A DNA stretch of 50,599 nt from Amycolatopsis circi (GTDB lineage: Bacteria > Actinomycetota > Actinomycetes > Mycobacteriales > Pseudonocardiaceae), in the NCBI RefSeq assembly GCF_003385235.1, contig NZ_PQIA01000060.1:1-50599 (forward strand), in the 5' to 3' direction. The notes beneath the pieces are model-generated. The model was given only the letters and a program-made list of their open reading frames with translations. It had not been told where the DNA came from and made no database searches. Below are positions 39,796 to 47,306 of this stretch, in pieces (position 1 is the first letter of the stretch; every line of letters begins with the position of its first letter). Position numbers and translations under genes: made by a program.

Positions 39796-40479
39796 ATGAC
39801 GATTTCCGTGCGCACCGAAACGGAGGCCCGGCCGCTGGGCAGAGTGCTCCGCCTGCCCGGGGTCTACCGTCCGCAGGAGGACACTGCCCTGCTCGCCGGC
39901 GTGCTGGCGGCGGATACGCGGATCGGATGCGGGATGCGGTGCGCGGACCTGGGGACGGGCAGCGGCGCGCTGGCGATCGCCTTGGCGCGGACGGGCGCTT
40001 CGGTCGTGGCCGCGGACATTTCGATGCGGGCGCTGGCTTCCGCGTGGATGAACACCGTGCTGCGGGCCCTGCCGATCGGCCTGATCCGAGGCGGGCTCCG
40101 GGAAACGGTCGAGGCCGGACCGTACGACATCGTGGCCGCCAATCCTCCCTACGTTCCTTCCCCGACGCCGGCAGTACGCTCGACCCGCGCGTGGGACGCC
40201 GGGCCGGACGGACGCGCGATGCTGGACCCGTTGTGCGAGGCCGCCCCTTCGCTGCTGACCCGCACGGGCGCGCTCTACCTGGTGCAGTCGACGATGTCCG
40301 ATGTGGACAAGACCCGGTTCGCGCTCGCCGCGGGCGGGCTGCGCAGCGAGGTGCTGGCGCGGGCGCGAGTGCCCTTCGGGCCGGTGGTCTCCGGACGGCT
40401 GGAGTACCTGACCGAGCGCGGATTCCTGCGGCCCGGCGACCGCGCCGAGGAACTGGTGGTGCTCCGTGCCGCGCGATGA
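39796..40479 (+). CDS. HemK2/MTQ2-type protein methyltransferase
   Basis: A 227-aa methyltransferase. Motif I is CADLGTGSGALAIALA near residue 55. The glutamine/N-methyltransferase signature NPPYVPSP follows at about residue 115. This resembles HemK2/MTQ2 enzymes that methylate glutamine in release factors, but bacterial members of this group may have other targets. GGAGGA precedes ATG 39796. The CDGSH gene overlaps its end by 14 nt, so the two are coupled. The facing diiron and ligase genes suggest one functional unit. Confidence 0.88.
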   Translation: MTISVRTETEARPLGRVLRLPGVYRPQEDTALLAGVLAADTRIGCGMRCADLGTGSGALAIALARTGASVVAADISMRALASAWMNTVLRALPIGLIRGGLRETVEAGPYDIVAANPPYVPSPTPAVRSTRAWDAGPDGRAMLDPLCEAAPSLLTRTGALYLVQSTMSDVDKTRFALAAGGLRSEVLARARVPFGPVVSGRLEYLTERGFLRPGDRAEELVVLRAAR

Positions 40480-40666
40480 ACGCCGGGTGCGGGTGGTGCC
40501 GGGCGGGCCGGTCCTGGTCGAAGGACCAGTGGAGGTGTCCACTCCGGACGGTGACACGGTGCGGTCGGACCGGTTCGTCGTCGCGGTGTGCGCTTGCCGG
40601 CGCAGCAAGAGGTTTCCGTGGTGCGACACGAGCCATCGGAAGCGGGTCCGAGGCCAGGGCGGCTGA
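40466..40666 (+). CDS. CDGSH iron-sulfur domain protein
   Basis: A 66-aa protein with one CDGSH-type [2Fe-2S] site: CACRRSKRFPWCDTSH supplies three Cys and one His. The usual Gly after CD is Thr. CDGSH proteins hold redox-active, transferable clusters. GTG 40466 overlaps the methyltransferase gene by 14 nt. The convergent gene encodes an iron-containing redox enzyme, so cluster or electron delivery to it is a testable inference. Confidence 0.88.
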   Translation: MPRDERRVRVVPGGPVLVEGPVEVSTPDGDTVRSDRFVVAVCACRRSKRFPWCDTSHRKRVRGQGG

Positions 40667-40673
40667 CGCCGCG

Positions 40674-40700
40674 GCCTGGTCGCGCGGGTCGCGACCAGGC
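40674..40700. terminator. Hairpin between convergent CDGSH and diiron-enzyme genes
   Basis: GCCTGGTCGCG (40674-40684), 5-nt loop, CGCGACCAGGC (40690-40700). A perfect 11-bp stem. Confidence 0.7.
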
Positions 40701-40720
40701 TCTCGGTCGCTGGTTCTCTC

Positions 40721-41701
40721 TTAGGGCAGCGGCTGGCGCAGCGACGACAGTCCGGCTTGCCAGCAGCCGAGCAGGTGCTGGTCCAGTTGCGCCTCCAGGA
40801 ATCCGGTGGCCTGGATGCCGAACACGACGTCTTCGGCGAGTTCCGGTTCTCCGGCCAGCAGGCCGCCCACGACCTCGTGCCGCATGACCTGCTCGTGCAC
40901 CGCGTCGGCCTCGATGTGTTCGGTGTAGAAGAACCGGCAGGCCTCGGGCGCGTCGAGGCGGCGCAGGATCCGGTCCATCCGCTGCGCGCCCGGACCGGTG
41001 GTGATCTCCGCGGCGGCGAAGTGCCCGACCAGCGCGCCGCGCGACGCCCGGTGCAGGCCGAACATCGACATCATGTTGACCAGCGCGAGCATCGGCCCGG
41101 GAACGTGCTCCAGCAGGGCCAGATACCCGTCGGGCAGGCCGGCCGCCGCGAGCAGGTCCGCGAACAGCTTGGCGTGCACCCGGTCGGCGTGCCCGCCGCC
41201 GAACTCGTCGAACTCGACCGCCACCAGTCCTGCCTTCGCCGGTCCGGACAGCCGCGGGATGACCCACGCGTGCGGGTCGGCTTCCTTGAGGTGGTAGATC
41301 GAACGGTGCGCGAACAGTTCTCGCAGATGCCACCATTCGCCCTCGGCGAGCAGAAAACCGACTGCTCCGTCGGCGTCGCGTTCGGTCAACAGCGCGTCGA
41401 ACTCGGCGTCCACGTCGGAGCCGCCGGGGACCGCGTCGCGCAGCGCCGAGCGGAACGTTTTTTCCAGCTCCGCCCGGACTCGCAGCAGCGCGGTGTCCCA
41501 TTCCCGTTCCGCGTCGACGCCCGGCAGCCCGCGGTAGTGCAGTTCGTAGCAGAGATGCAGGGCGAGGTGGAGATCGTCGCCGAACGGGTCGGCGTCGCGG
41601 AGGTCGAGAGCGGCCGGCTGGCCCGGATCGCGCAGGATTTCCAGCAACGCCGCGGAGACCGGTCCGCGCGCGGTCGGCAGTGCGGTGAGGGAGGTCGTCA
41701 T
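40721..41701 (-). CDS. Iron-containing redox enzyme (haem-oxygenase-like diiron fold)
   Basis: A 326-aa helical protein of the iron-containing redox enzyme family. Candidate diiron ligands lie in HLALHLCYELHYRG, FLLAEGEWWHLRELFAHRS, VEFDEFGGGHADRVH and FYTEHIEADAVHEQV, matching the expected Glu/His pattern. Characterised relatives are diiron oxygenases or oxidases acting on small amines or amino-acid derivatives. The ATG overlaps the ligase stop as ATGA, so the ligase and this enzyme are co-translated. A sigma-B-like motif also sits inside the ligase end. Confidence 0.88.
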   Translation of the reverse strand: MTTSLTALPTARGPVSAALLEILRDPGQPAALDLRDADPFGDDLHLALHLCYELHYRGLPGVDAEREWDTALLRVRAELEKTFRSALRDAVPGGSDVDAEFDALLTERDADGAVGFLLAEGEWWHLRELFAHRSIYHLKEADPHAWVIPRLSGPAKAGLVAVEFDEFGGGHADRVHAKLFADLLAAAGLPDGYLALLEHVPGPMLALVNMMSMFGLHRASRGALVGHFAAAEITTGPGAQRMDRILRRLDAPEACRFFYTEHIEADAVHEQVMRHEVVGGLLAGEPELAEDVVFGIQATGFLEAQLDQHLLGCWQAGLSSLRQPLP

Positions 41702-42816
41702 CGTCCCCGGGTACCCGCCTGACGCGGCGTCACGCGTGGGACGGTGCGCTCGGCGAGCATCGCGACCACCCCGTCCGGTCCGGCTTTCCGTTGTGCGGCC
41801 GAGCCGGTGCCGTCCCGCAGCGCGGCGGAGACGAACTGGTGGGCGAGTTCCTGGTCTCCCGCCCTGCGAAGGGCAGGTCCGGCGTAGCGGAGCAGATCGG
41901 CGAGGGCCTCGGCTGCGGGCAACGGTCTCGCGCGCACCGGGTCGACGAGAGCGCCGGTGAGGCCGTGTCGCGTCGCCGCCCACACCGCTGCCGACCCGAG
42001 TTGTGGATCGATCGGGGGTGCCTGGATGCCGTTGTCGAGGTCAGCCAGTGCGGCGGCGACGAGCGCGCGCGACAGGACCGCTTGGACGAGCGCGCCGTCG
42101 ACGGTCAACGGCACATCGGCAACCCGCAGCTCGACCGTCGGGTACCGAGGTGAAGGCCAGGCGAGCCAGAAGGTCTGCTCGCGATCCACCAACGCGCCGC
42201 ACTCGACCAGCGAATCGACGAGGCGCACGTGCTCGGCGTGCGAGCTTGCGTGCGGCGCGAGCCCGGAGCCGGGGAAACGGGTCTGCTGAGCCATTCTCCA
42301 GCTGTGCAGGCCGGTGTCCCGGCCGCGGTCGAAGGGGGAGTTGGCGGACAGCGCGAGCAACGTCGGGAGCCATCGCGCGAGGTGATTCACGACGGCTACC
42401 GCGGTGTCCGCGTCCGGGATTCCGACGTGGACGTGGCAGCCGCAGGCCTCGTAATCGGCGGCAAGATCGCCGTAGTGCGCGTCGATCCGCGCGTACCGGT
42501 CGGGCGGCAACGGCTCGGCGGGGGAGCGGAGGGTGCCGACTGGGCTCCCGGTGGCCAGGAGCGCGCAACCGGCGTCGGTCGCGGCGCGGGAAAGTGCCAG
42601 GCGACCGCGGCACAGCTGGTCGCGCAGCTGCGCCGCGGTCGTGCAGATACCGGTGGCGTGTTCCACCTGGGTCGCGCGCAGTTCGCGGTGCACGGCCGCG
42701 CCGTCCGCGAGCCGCCCGACGTTGCCGAGAACCTCGTCCGCGGCGGGCACCGGGCGTCCGTCGGCTGGCGCGGCGAGCAGGAATTCTTCCTCGACACCGA
42801 ATGTCAGTGCGTCCAT
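41698..42816 (-). CDS. Carboxylate-amine ligase, YbdK/glutamate-cysteine ligase type 2
   Basis: A 372-aa GCS2-family ATP-dependent ligase. The N-terminus FGVEEEFLLAAP is diagnostic. REL, EACGCHVHVGIPDADTAV and SANSPFDRGRDTG complete the active site, and YPTVELRVADVPLTVD follows. YbdK-type enzymes form gamma-glutamyl or similar amides; the true substrate is often unknown. GGGGAGG precedes ATG 42816. It is first in an operon with the diiron enzyme and lies opposite the HemK2/CDGSH operon. Confidence 0.9.
   Translation of the reverse strand: MDALTFGVEEEFLLAAPADGRPVPAADEVLGNVGRLADGAAVHRELRATQVEHATGICTTAAQLRDQLCRGRLALSRAATDAGCALLATGSPVGTLRSPAEPLPPDRYARIDAHYGDLAADYEACGCHVHVGIPDADTAVAVVNHLARWLPTLLALSANSPFDRGRDTGLHSWRMAQQTRFPGSGLAPHASSHAEHVRLVDSLVECGALVDREQTFWLAWPSPRYPTVELRVADVPLTVDGALVQAVLSRALVAAALADLDNGIQAPPIDPQLGSAAVWAATRHGLTGALVDPVRARPLPAAEALADLLRYAGPALRRAGDQELAHQFVSAALRDGTGSAAQRKAGPDGVVAMLAERTVPRVTPRQAGTRGR
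41711..41735 (-). promoter_or_regulatory. Internal sigma-B-like promoter candidate before the diiron enzyme
   Basis: On the minus strand GCGT (41732-41735), 15 nt, GGGTAC (41711-41716), 9 nt before ATG 41701. It lies within the ligase coding sequence, so it may be fortuitous. Confidence 0.25.
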
Positions 42817-42836
42817 CGGCACCTCCCCGGACCGGG

Positions 42837-42861
42837 ATACCCACGCTACGGCGCGGCAATC
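42837..42861 (-). promoter_or_regulatory. Sigma-B-like promoter of the ligase/diiron operon
   Basis: On the minus strand GATT (42858-42861), 15 nt, GGGTAT (42837-42842), 20 nt before ATG 42816. Confidence 0.45.
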
Positions 42862-42949
42862 CGGGGGTGTCCTTTTCAGACAGTGTGTTTCCCGCCGTCC
42901 CGGTGCGACGACGGGGAGATTCGGCACGGCTGGAGGATCGGGCTCGGGT

Positions 42950-43630
42950 TCAGCCGTGGAATCGGGTCGTCTCGGCGAGCGGGGCCCGACCGACTGCGAA
43001 CCGGTTGACCGGTGCGGCGTAGTCGGCGTAACCGAAGGAGATCCCGAAGAGCAGTTTGCCGCCGTCGAGGCCGAGCGTTTCCCGGACGGTGTCCGCGTAG
43101 AAGCTCAGCAATCCTTGCGGGCAGCTGGAAACTCCGTGTGCCTGCATGGCCAGCAGCAGGGTCTGGCCGTACATCCCGACGTCCGCCGCGAGCCGGGCTT
43201 CGGCGGTGTCCGGCGCGAACAGCAGTGCGACGTGCGGGGCTCCGTAGAAGCGCAAGCTCGCCGCGTCGTAGGCGGCTCGCGCGGCATGGTCGTCGAAGCC
43301 GATCTGGAGCGCGCCGTACAACGCGCCGCCAGCCGCGGCCCGGCGTTTCTGGTGCACGGCTTCGTAAATGGCTTCGCTGTATGGGAAATCGACCGACTGG
43401 CGGCCCTTGTCGTGTGCGGCGACCAGTGCGTCGGCCAGCTGGTCCCGCTTCGCTCCGCTGACGACCTCCACCTGCCACGGCTGCGCGTTGGAGTTGGACG
43501 GCGCCGCGGCGGCGAGGTCGAAAATCTCGCGGAGAGTGCGGTCCGGAACGGGGTCGGGCCGGAACGACCGGGTCGCGCGCCGTCCGCGGATCAAGGTCGC
43601 GGCGGCGTCGGCGAGTTCGGTGGCGGGCAT
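42950..43630 (-). CDS. Nitroreductase-family FMN enzyme
   Basis: A 226-aa nitroreductase. FMN-binding RRATRSFRPDPVPD and APSNSNAQPWQVEVV open the fold. The internal MYGQTLLLAMQAHGVSSCPQ and GKLLFGISFGYAD are conserved in the family. It should reduce nitroaromatics or quinones with NAD(P)H. ATG 43630 has AAGGAG, which lies inside a 30-bp palindrome that is the likely TetR operator. It is divergent from the TetR gene and presumably controlled by it. Confidence 0.9.
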   Translation of the reverse strand: MPATELADAAATLIRGRRATRSFRPDPVPDRTLREIFDLAAAAPSNSNAQPWQVEVVSGAKRDQLADALVAAHDKGRQSVDFPYSEAIYEAVHQKRRAAAGGALYGALQIGFDDHAARAAYDAASLRFYGAPHVALLFAPDTAEARLAADVGMYGQTLLLAMQAHGVSSCPQGLLSFYADTVRETLGLDGGKLLFGISFGYADYAAPVNRFAVGRAPLAETTRFHG

Positions 43631-43640
43631 CGGGACGGCT

Positions 43641-43670
43641 CCTTAGGTAAACGAGTTCGTATACCTAAGG
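43641..43670. promoter_or_regulatory. 30-bp palindrome, probable TetR operator 1
   Basis: CCTTAGGTA at one end and TACCTAAGG at the other, with GTAAACGA-type inner half-sites. It overlaps the nitroreductase ribosome site. Confidence 0.6.
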
Positions 43671-43690
43671 ACGGTAGCAGGCTTGCGCGG

Positions 43691-43716
43691 CTTAAGTAAA
43701 CGTTTCTGTACACTTG
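43691..43716. promoter_or_regulatory. Second, degenerate TetR operator
   Basis: AAGTAAACG at one end and GTACACTT at the other, sharing the GTAAACG core of operator 1. It ends 6 nt before the TetR start codon. Confidence 0.45.
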
Positions 43717-43721
43717 GGCGC

Positions 43722-44309
43722 ATGGTCGAGGAGAAGGCCCGCCGGGCCGGGCGCGGGGGACGCGAGCGCGTGCTGGCGGCCGCGGCGGACCTGTTCGCCC
43801 GGCACGGCATCACCGGGACGACGATGGAGCAGGTCGCGGCCGCTGCTCCGGTGTCGAAGCGGACGTTGTACCTGCATTTCCCGGTCAAGGACGAGCTGGT
43901 CGTCGCCTACCTCCGGGAACTGGTCCGCTCCGGCGACACCCTGCACGACGTGCTCACCCGGGCGGATCTTCCGCCGCGGCAACGGCTTCTGGCGATGTTC
44001 GACCTGCCGGAGTCAGAGCCGGTGCGCGGCTGTCTTTTCGTGGACGCGGCGGCGGAGTACCCCGATCCGGACAGTGCGGTGCACGCCTACGCGAGGGAGC
44101 AGAAGCTGCTGATGCTCCGGCTGGTCACTGATCTCGTCGCGGAATTGGGGGCTGCCGATCCTGCCGCGCTCGCCGAGCAGCTGGTCACGCTGGCGGACGG
44201 GGCCGCGAGCCGGGCGATGGTTCTCGGCGACCCGGGCTACGGCCGTCATGCGCGAGCGGCGGCTGAGGTGCTGCTGGAGTGCGCTCTCGTGAGTGGCAAT
44301 GCCGGTTAG
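43722..44309 (+). CDS. TetR-family regulator
   Basis: A 195-aa TetR protein with the HTH in TTMEQVAAAAPVSKRTLYLH and FPVKDELVVAYLRELV. The C-terminal domain includes CLFVDAAAEYPDPDSAVHAY, seen in regulators of detoxification genes. ATG 43722 lies 6 nt after the second operator. It is divergent from the nitroreductase and convergent with the MFS pump. Its TAG stop is at the centre of the family B hairpin. Confidence 0.9.
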   Translation: MVEEKARRAGRGGRERVLAAAADLFARHGITGTTMEQVAAAAPVSKRTLYLHFPVKDELVVAYLRELVRSGDTLHDVLTRADLPPRQRLLAMFDLPESEPVRGCLFVDAAAEYPDPDSAVHAYAREQKLLMLRLVTDLVAELGAADPAALAEQLVTLADGAASRAMVLGDPGYGRHARAAAEVLLECALVSGNAG

Positions 44310-44332
44310 AACCGGGATCGCCACTCACGAGA
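44285..44332. terminator. Bidirectional hairpin, family B copy 2
   Basis: Arms 44285-44307 and 44310-44332 pair at 21 of 23 positions around an AG centre. It has the same GGTTAGAACC core and GTGAGTG/CACTCAC ends as copy 1. It contains the TetR TAG (44307-44309) and the MFS TGA (44325-44327 on the other strand). Confidence 0.8.
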
Positions 44333-45761
44333 TCTTCTCCGCAGGCCAACGCGTGGTGAGCGGGACTTCGCGGACGAAGTAAGCTGCCGCCAGCGAGAGC
44401 ACCGCGACGATGAGCGTCGCGGCGGCGACTGCGTGCAGCCCGTCGGTGACTGCGGCCGGTGCGGCTCCGCCCCGGGCCAGCGCGCCGACGTACAGCGAGC
44501 CGAACAGGGCCGCGCCGATCCCGCTGCCGAGCGTCCGGGTCAGCGAACCCATGCCGAGCGCCGCGCCGAGGTCTCGGGGCTCGACGCTCAGCCGGATGAT
44601 CAGGATCGTGTTCTGGATCAGGCAGCCGAGCCCGGCACCGAGCGGCAGCCCGACCAACGAAGCGAGCAACGGATCGGTGTCCGGTCCGAGGAAACAGATC
44701 CCGGCCATGCCGACGGCGACGCAGGCGCTGCCGATGATCGGCAGGATCCGGAAACGGCCGGTGCGGCGGAGGTACTTCGAACTTCCGTTCATCACCGCGA
44801 CCATCCCGGCCGTCATCGGGATCAGCAGCAACCCGCTCAGCGACGGCGGCACACCCCGCGCGTTCTGGAAGTACAGCGGAAGGAAGGTGACCGTCGCGAC
44901 CATGGTGGCGTTGAAGGCGAAGCCGAGCACCTGCGCGAGCGCGAAATTGCGGGTGCGGAACATGCGGAACGGGACGAGCGGTTCGGTACAGCGGCGTTCC
45001 ACGAATACGAAGGCCGTTAGTGCGGCGACTGCGACCGCGCAGAGTCCGAGAATCGTCGGCGAGTTCCAGGCGTAACGCCTGCCGGCCCAGCTCGTCACCA
45101 GGGTGAGGCAGACGACTGCGGCGACCAGCAAAACTGTTCCGCCGTAGTCGATCCGCGCCTTTGCGCTCTTCGGCGGCACCTGGGCTCCGACGACCGTCCC
45201 GATGAGACACAGCAACCCGAGCGGCACGTTGACGTAGAAGATCCAGCGCCAGCTGAGCGCGTCGGTGAGGAAGCCGCCGACCAATGGGCCGCCGACGAGC
45301 GAGAGGCCCAGCAGTAATCCGGTCCAGCTGGAGATTCGCGTGGATTCCTTGGGCGGCACCAGAACCTGGACCATCGTCATCGCCCCGACGAGCAGTCCGC
45401 CCGCCCCGATTCCTTGCAGCGCACGGAAACCGATCAGCGCACCCATGGTCGGGGCGAGCCCGCACAGCATCGAACCGGTCAGGAAGACCGCCACTGACAG
45501 CAGGAACATCGCCTTGCGGTCGAACTGGTCGCTGAGCTTGCCCCACACCTGGGTGGACGCCGCGATCGCCAGTGCGTAGGAGGTGATGATCCAGGTCATC
45601 GACCCCGGGCCGCCGAGATCCCCGGCGATGCTGGGCAGCGCGGTGGCGACGATGTAGCTGTCCAGCATGCCCAGCGCCATCCCGGACAGCGCCCCGGCGA
45701 TGCCGATCTTGACGCGCCGGGTGAACGGGCTGATTTCCTCCGGCGCGACGGTTCTCGGCAT
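44325..45761 (-). CDS. MFS drug transporter, DHA2 (14-TM) type
   Basis: A 478-aa protein with about fourteen membrane helices. Motif C-like GLSLVGGPLVGGFLTDALSW and motif A GKLSDQFDRKAMFL are clear, and MLDSYIVATALPSIAGDLG starts TM1. DHA2 members export drugs or dyes. The upstream GGGGGAAGGA supports ATG 45761. An imperfect palindrome about 48 nt upstream differs from the operators of the convergent TetR gene, so control by another regulator is likely. Confidence 0.92.
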   Translation of the reverse strand: MPRTVAPEEISPFTRRVKIGIAGALSGMALGMLDSYIVATALPSIAGDLGGPGSMTWIITSYALAIAASTQVWGKLSDQFDRKAMFLLSVAVFLTGSMLCGLAPTMGALIGFRALQGIGAGGLLVGAMTMVQVLVPPKESTRISSWTGLLLGLSLVGGPLVGGFLTDALSWRWIFYVNVPLGLLCLIGTVVGAQVPPKSAKARIDYGGTVLLVAAVVCLTLVTSWAGRRYAWNSPTILGLCAVAVAALTAFVFVERRCTEPLVPFRMFRTRNFALAQVLGFAFNATMVATVTFLPLYFQNARGVPPSLSGLLLIPMTAGMVAVMNGSSKYLRRTGRFRILPIIGSACVAVGMAGICFLGPDTDPLLASLVGLPLGAGLGCLIQNTILIIRLSVEPRDLGAALGMGSLTRTLGSGIGAALFGSLYVGALARGGAAPAAVTDGLHAVAAATLIVAVLSLAAAYFVREVPLTTRWPAEKIS

Positions 45762-45808
45762 GGCTCGACGTCCTTCCCCCGGGTGGTGTGCTCCCCAAGG
45801 TAGCCAAA

Positions 45809-45830
45809 AAAGTGCCCACTGGGCAACTTT
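45809..45830. promoter_or_regulatory. Imperfect palindrome upstream of the MFS gene
   Basis: AAAGTGCCCA, then C, then TGGGCAACTTT; the arms pair apart from one extra base. It resembles a TetR-type operator. Confidence 0.4.
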
Positions 45831-45846
45831 CTGCCGAGCGGACTTT

Positions 45847-46284
45847 CTAGGCGAGCTTCAGCAGCAGTTCGCTCAGCTCGACCGGCATCGTGATCATGCA
45901 GTCGTGGCCGGTCGGCAGCTCCCACACCTGAGACGGCGTCCCGTTGGGCTGGATCGCGGGGACCGGACGGCGGGTGATGCCCTTCGGGGTCGCGCCGACG
46001 CAGTGGATGTGCGTCCGCGGAATCGCTCGCGCGGCAGGATTGTCGAGTCGCGCCGGTTGCTGCAGGCAGCGCACCGGCTGGTCGGAGAGCATTTCGCGCA
46101 GCCACGCGACGTCGGCCGGATCGGTGACGCCGAACAGCCCGAACGGCGCGGGCTGCTCCGGCAGCGGCGGGACGCGCCAGCCGTCGCCGTGCTGCGCGGC
46201 GAGGTCGATGAGGCTTTGGCTGACCGGCTGGACGTCAACCGCGGTTTCGCCGTCATCGGGGACCATCGCGTCGAGATAGACCAG
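45847..46284 (-). pseudogene. Alpha/beta hydrolase, C-terminal remnant
   Basis: From LVYLDAMVPDDGETAVDVQP onward this is the C-terminal half of an EstC/salicylate-esterase-type alpha/beta hydrolase, ending with the catalytic His (LPTGHDCMITMP). The nucleophile half (HGAWHG, GHSYGG) is absent. Upstream of 46284 the frame becomes unrelated sequence that is the opposite-strand HxlR remnant. The longest ATG frame is 139 aa (start 46266). It cannot be active alone. Confidence 0.75.
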
Positions 46285-46376
46285 CTCTTCGGGAGGCGAC
46301 CGCGCCGTTGCTGGAGTGGAGTGTCGAGCATTTGGCGAAGATCGAGAAGGCTCGTGCGGACTATGACGCTCGTTGA
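46284..46376 (+). pseudogene. HxlR-family regulator, C-terminal remnant
   Basis: Encodes ALREATAPLLEWSVEHLAKI and then EKARADYDAR with a TGA at 46374, the typical last helix of an HxlR/MarR-like winged-helix regulator. No HTH or start lies upstream, because the sequence switches at 46284 to the hydrolase remnant on the other strand. HxlR genes are often divergent from the gene they control, which explains this arrangement after one deletion. Confidence 0.55.
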
Positions 46377-47215
46377 ACGGAGTGGGCTAGTTCGCTGAAT
46401 CGGCGCAGTAGCGGGTCGCTTGACCGACGCGTCGGCCACAACAGGCGCAGCGCCACCCGGGGTGCGTTCCGGAGCGGGAGGTGCGCGACTCGCGCGTGGG
46501 TATGCGCTTCGGCGGCGGAAGTGGTGGTCGAGCCGACGGCCCGGCCGGACGCGATGATCGTGAGCCATTCGTCGTAGCTGCCGCACTGGATCACCTGCGC
46601 GGGCCGGTTTTCCGGCGGCCAGTCGAGCGGACTGGTCGCGCCGCTGACCGTATTCACGACCACCGGATGCGCGGCCAGCTCCGCCCAATCCAGCTCCGTG
46701 CGCGCCGCCAGCTCCGAACTCGCGGCGACGGCCGCCAGCCGGTCTTCCTCGAACAGCAGCGTCCCGCTGATCCCGGACGCGTCGACCTCGCCGCGCACCA
46801 ACGCCGCGTCGACGTCGCCGGAATGCAGCGCGGCCACGATGTCGTCGCGGCGCAGGAGGGTGGCGGTCGCGCCGGTCGCGGTTTCGAAGGCGGCGAGCAG
46901 ATCGCTCGCCCACGGATCCGGCAGCGCCCATTGGAACCCGATCCGCAGTCCGGCGTTCCCGCCCGCTGCGGCGAGTGCGGTGTCGAGGTCGCGCAGCACG
47001 ACGCGCAGCCGTCCGAGCAACTCGCCGCCCGTTTCGGTCGGCTCGACCCCGTGCGGCGTGCGTTCCAGCAGACGCGTCCCGACTGTCTCCTCGAGCTGCT
47101 GGATTGTGCGCGTCAGCGCCGGCTGGGTGATCAGCAATTCGCGGCTCGCGGCCGTGAACGTGCCGCACGTCGCGACCGTCACGAACGCGCGCAGATGCCG
47201 CAGTTCGACCTCCAT
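46361..47215 (-). CDS. LysR-family transcriptional regulator
   Basis: A 284-aa LysR regulator. The HTH is LRAFVTVATCGTFTAASREL and LITQPALTRTIQQLEETVGT. The effector domain has LRIGFQWALPDPWASDLLAA. It is divergent from the MDR/CoA-transferase operon (92 nt apart) and probably controls it. Its 3' end runs 16 nt into the HxlR remnant. ATG 47215 is preferred; the frame is open further upstream but crosses the divergent gene. Confidence 0.9.
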   Translation of the reverse strand: MEVELRHLRAFVTVATCGTFTAASRELLITQPALTRTIQQLEETVGTRLLERTPHGVEPTETGGELLGRLRVVLRDLDTALAAAGGNAGLRIGFQWALPDPWASDLLAAFETATGATATLLRRDDIVAALHSGDVDAALVRGEVDASGISGTLLFEEDRLAAVAASSELAARTELDWAELAAHPVVVNTVSGATSPLDWPPENRPAQVIQCGSYDEWLTIIASGRAVGSTTTSAAEAHTHARVAHLPLRNAPRVALRLLWPTRRSSDPLLRRFSELAHSVQRAS

Positions 47216-47306
47216 GTCCGGCAGCCTACCCAGCCATGCCCGCCGCGCATGGCGTCGCTGTGACGGGCATTTCCCTGCCAGGTTCCGGATTTCTACCGTG
47301 GGAAGC

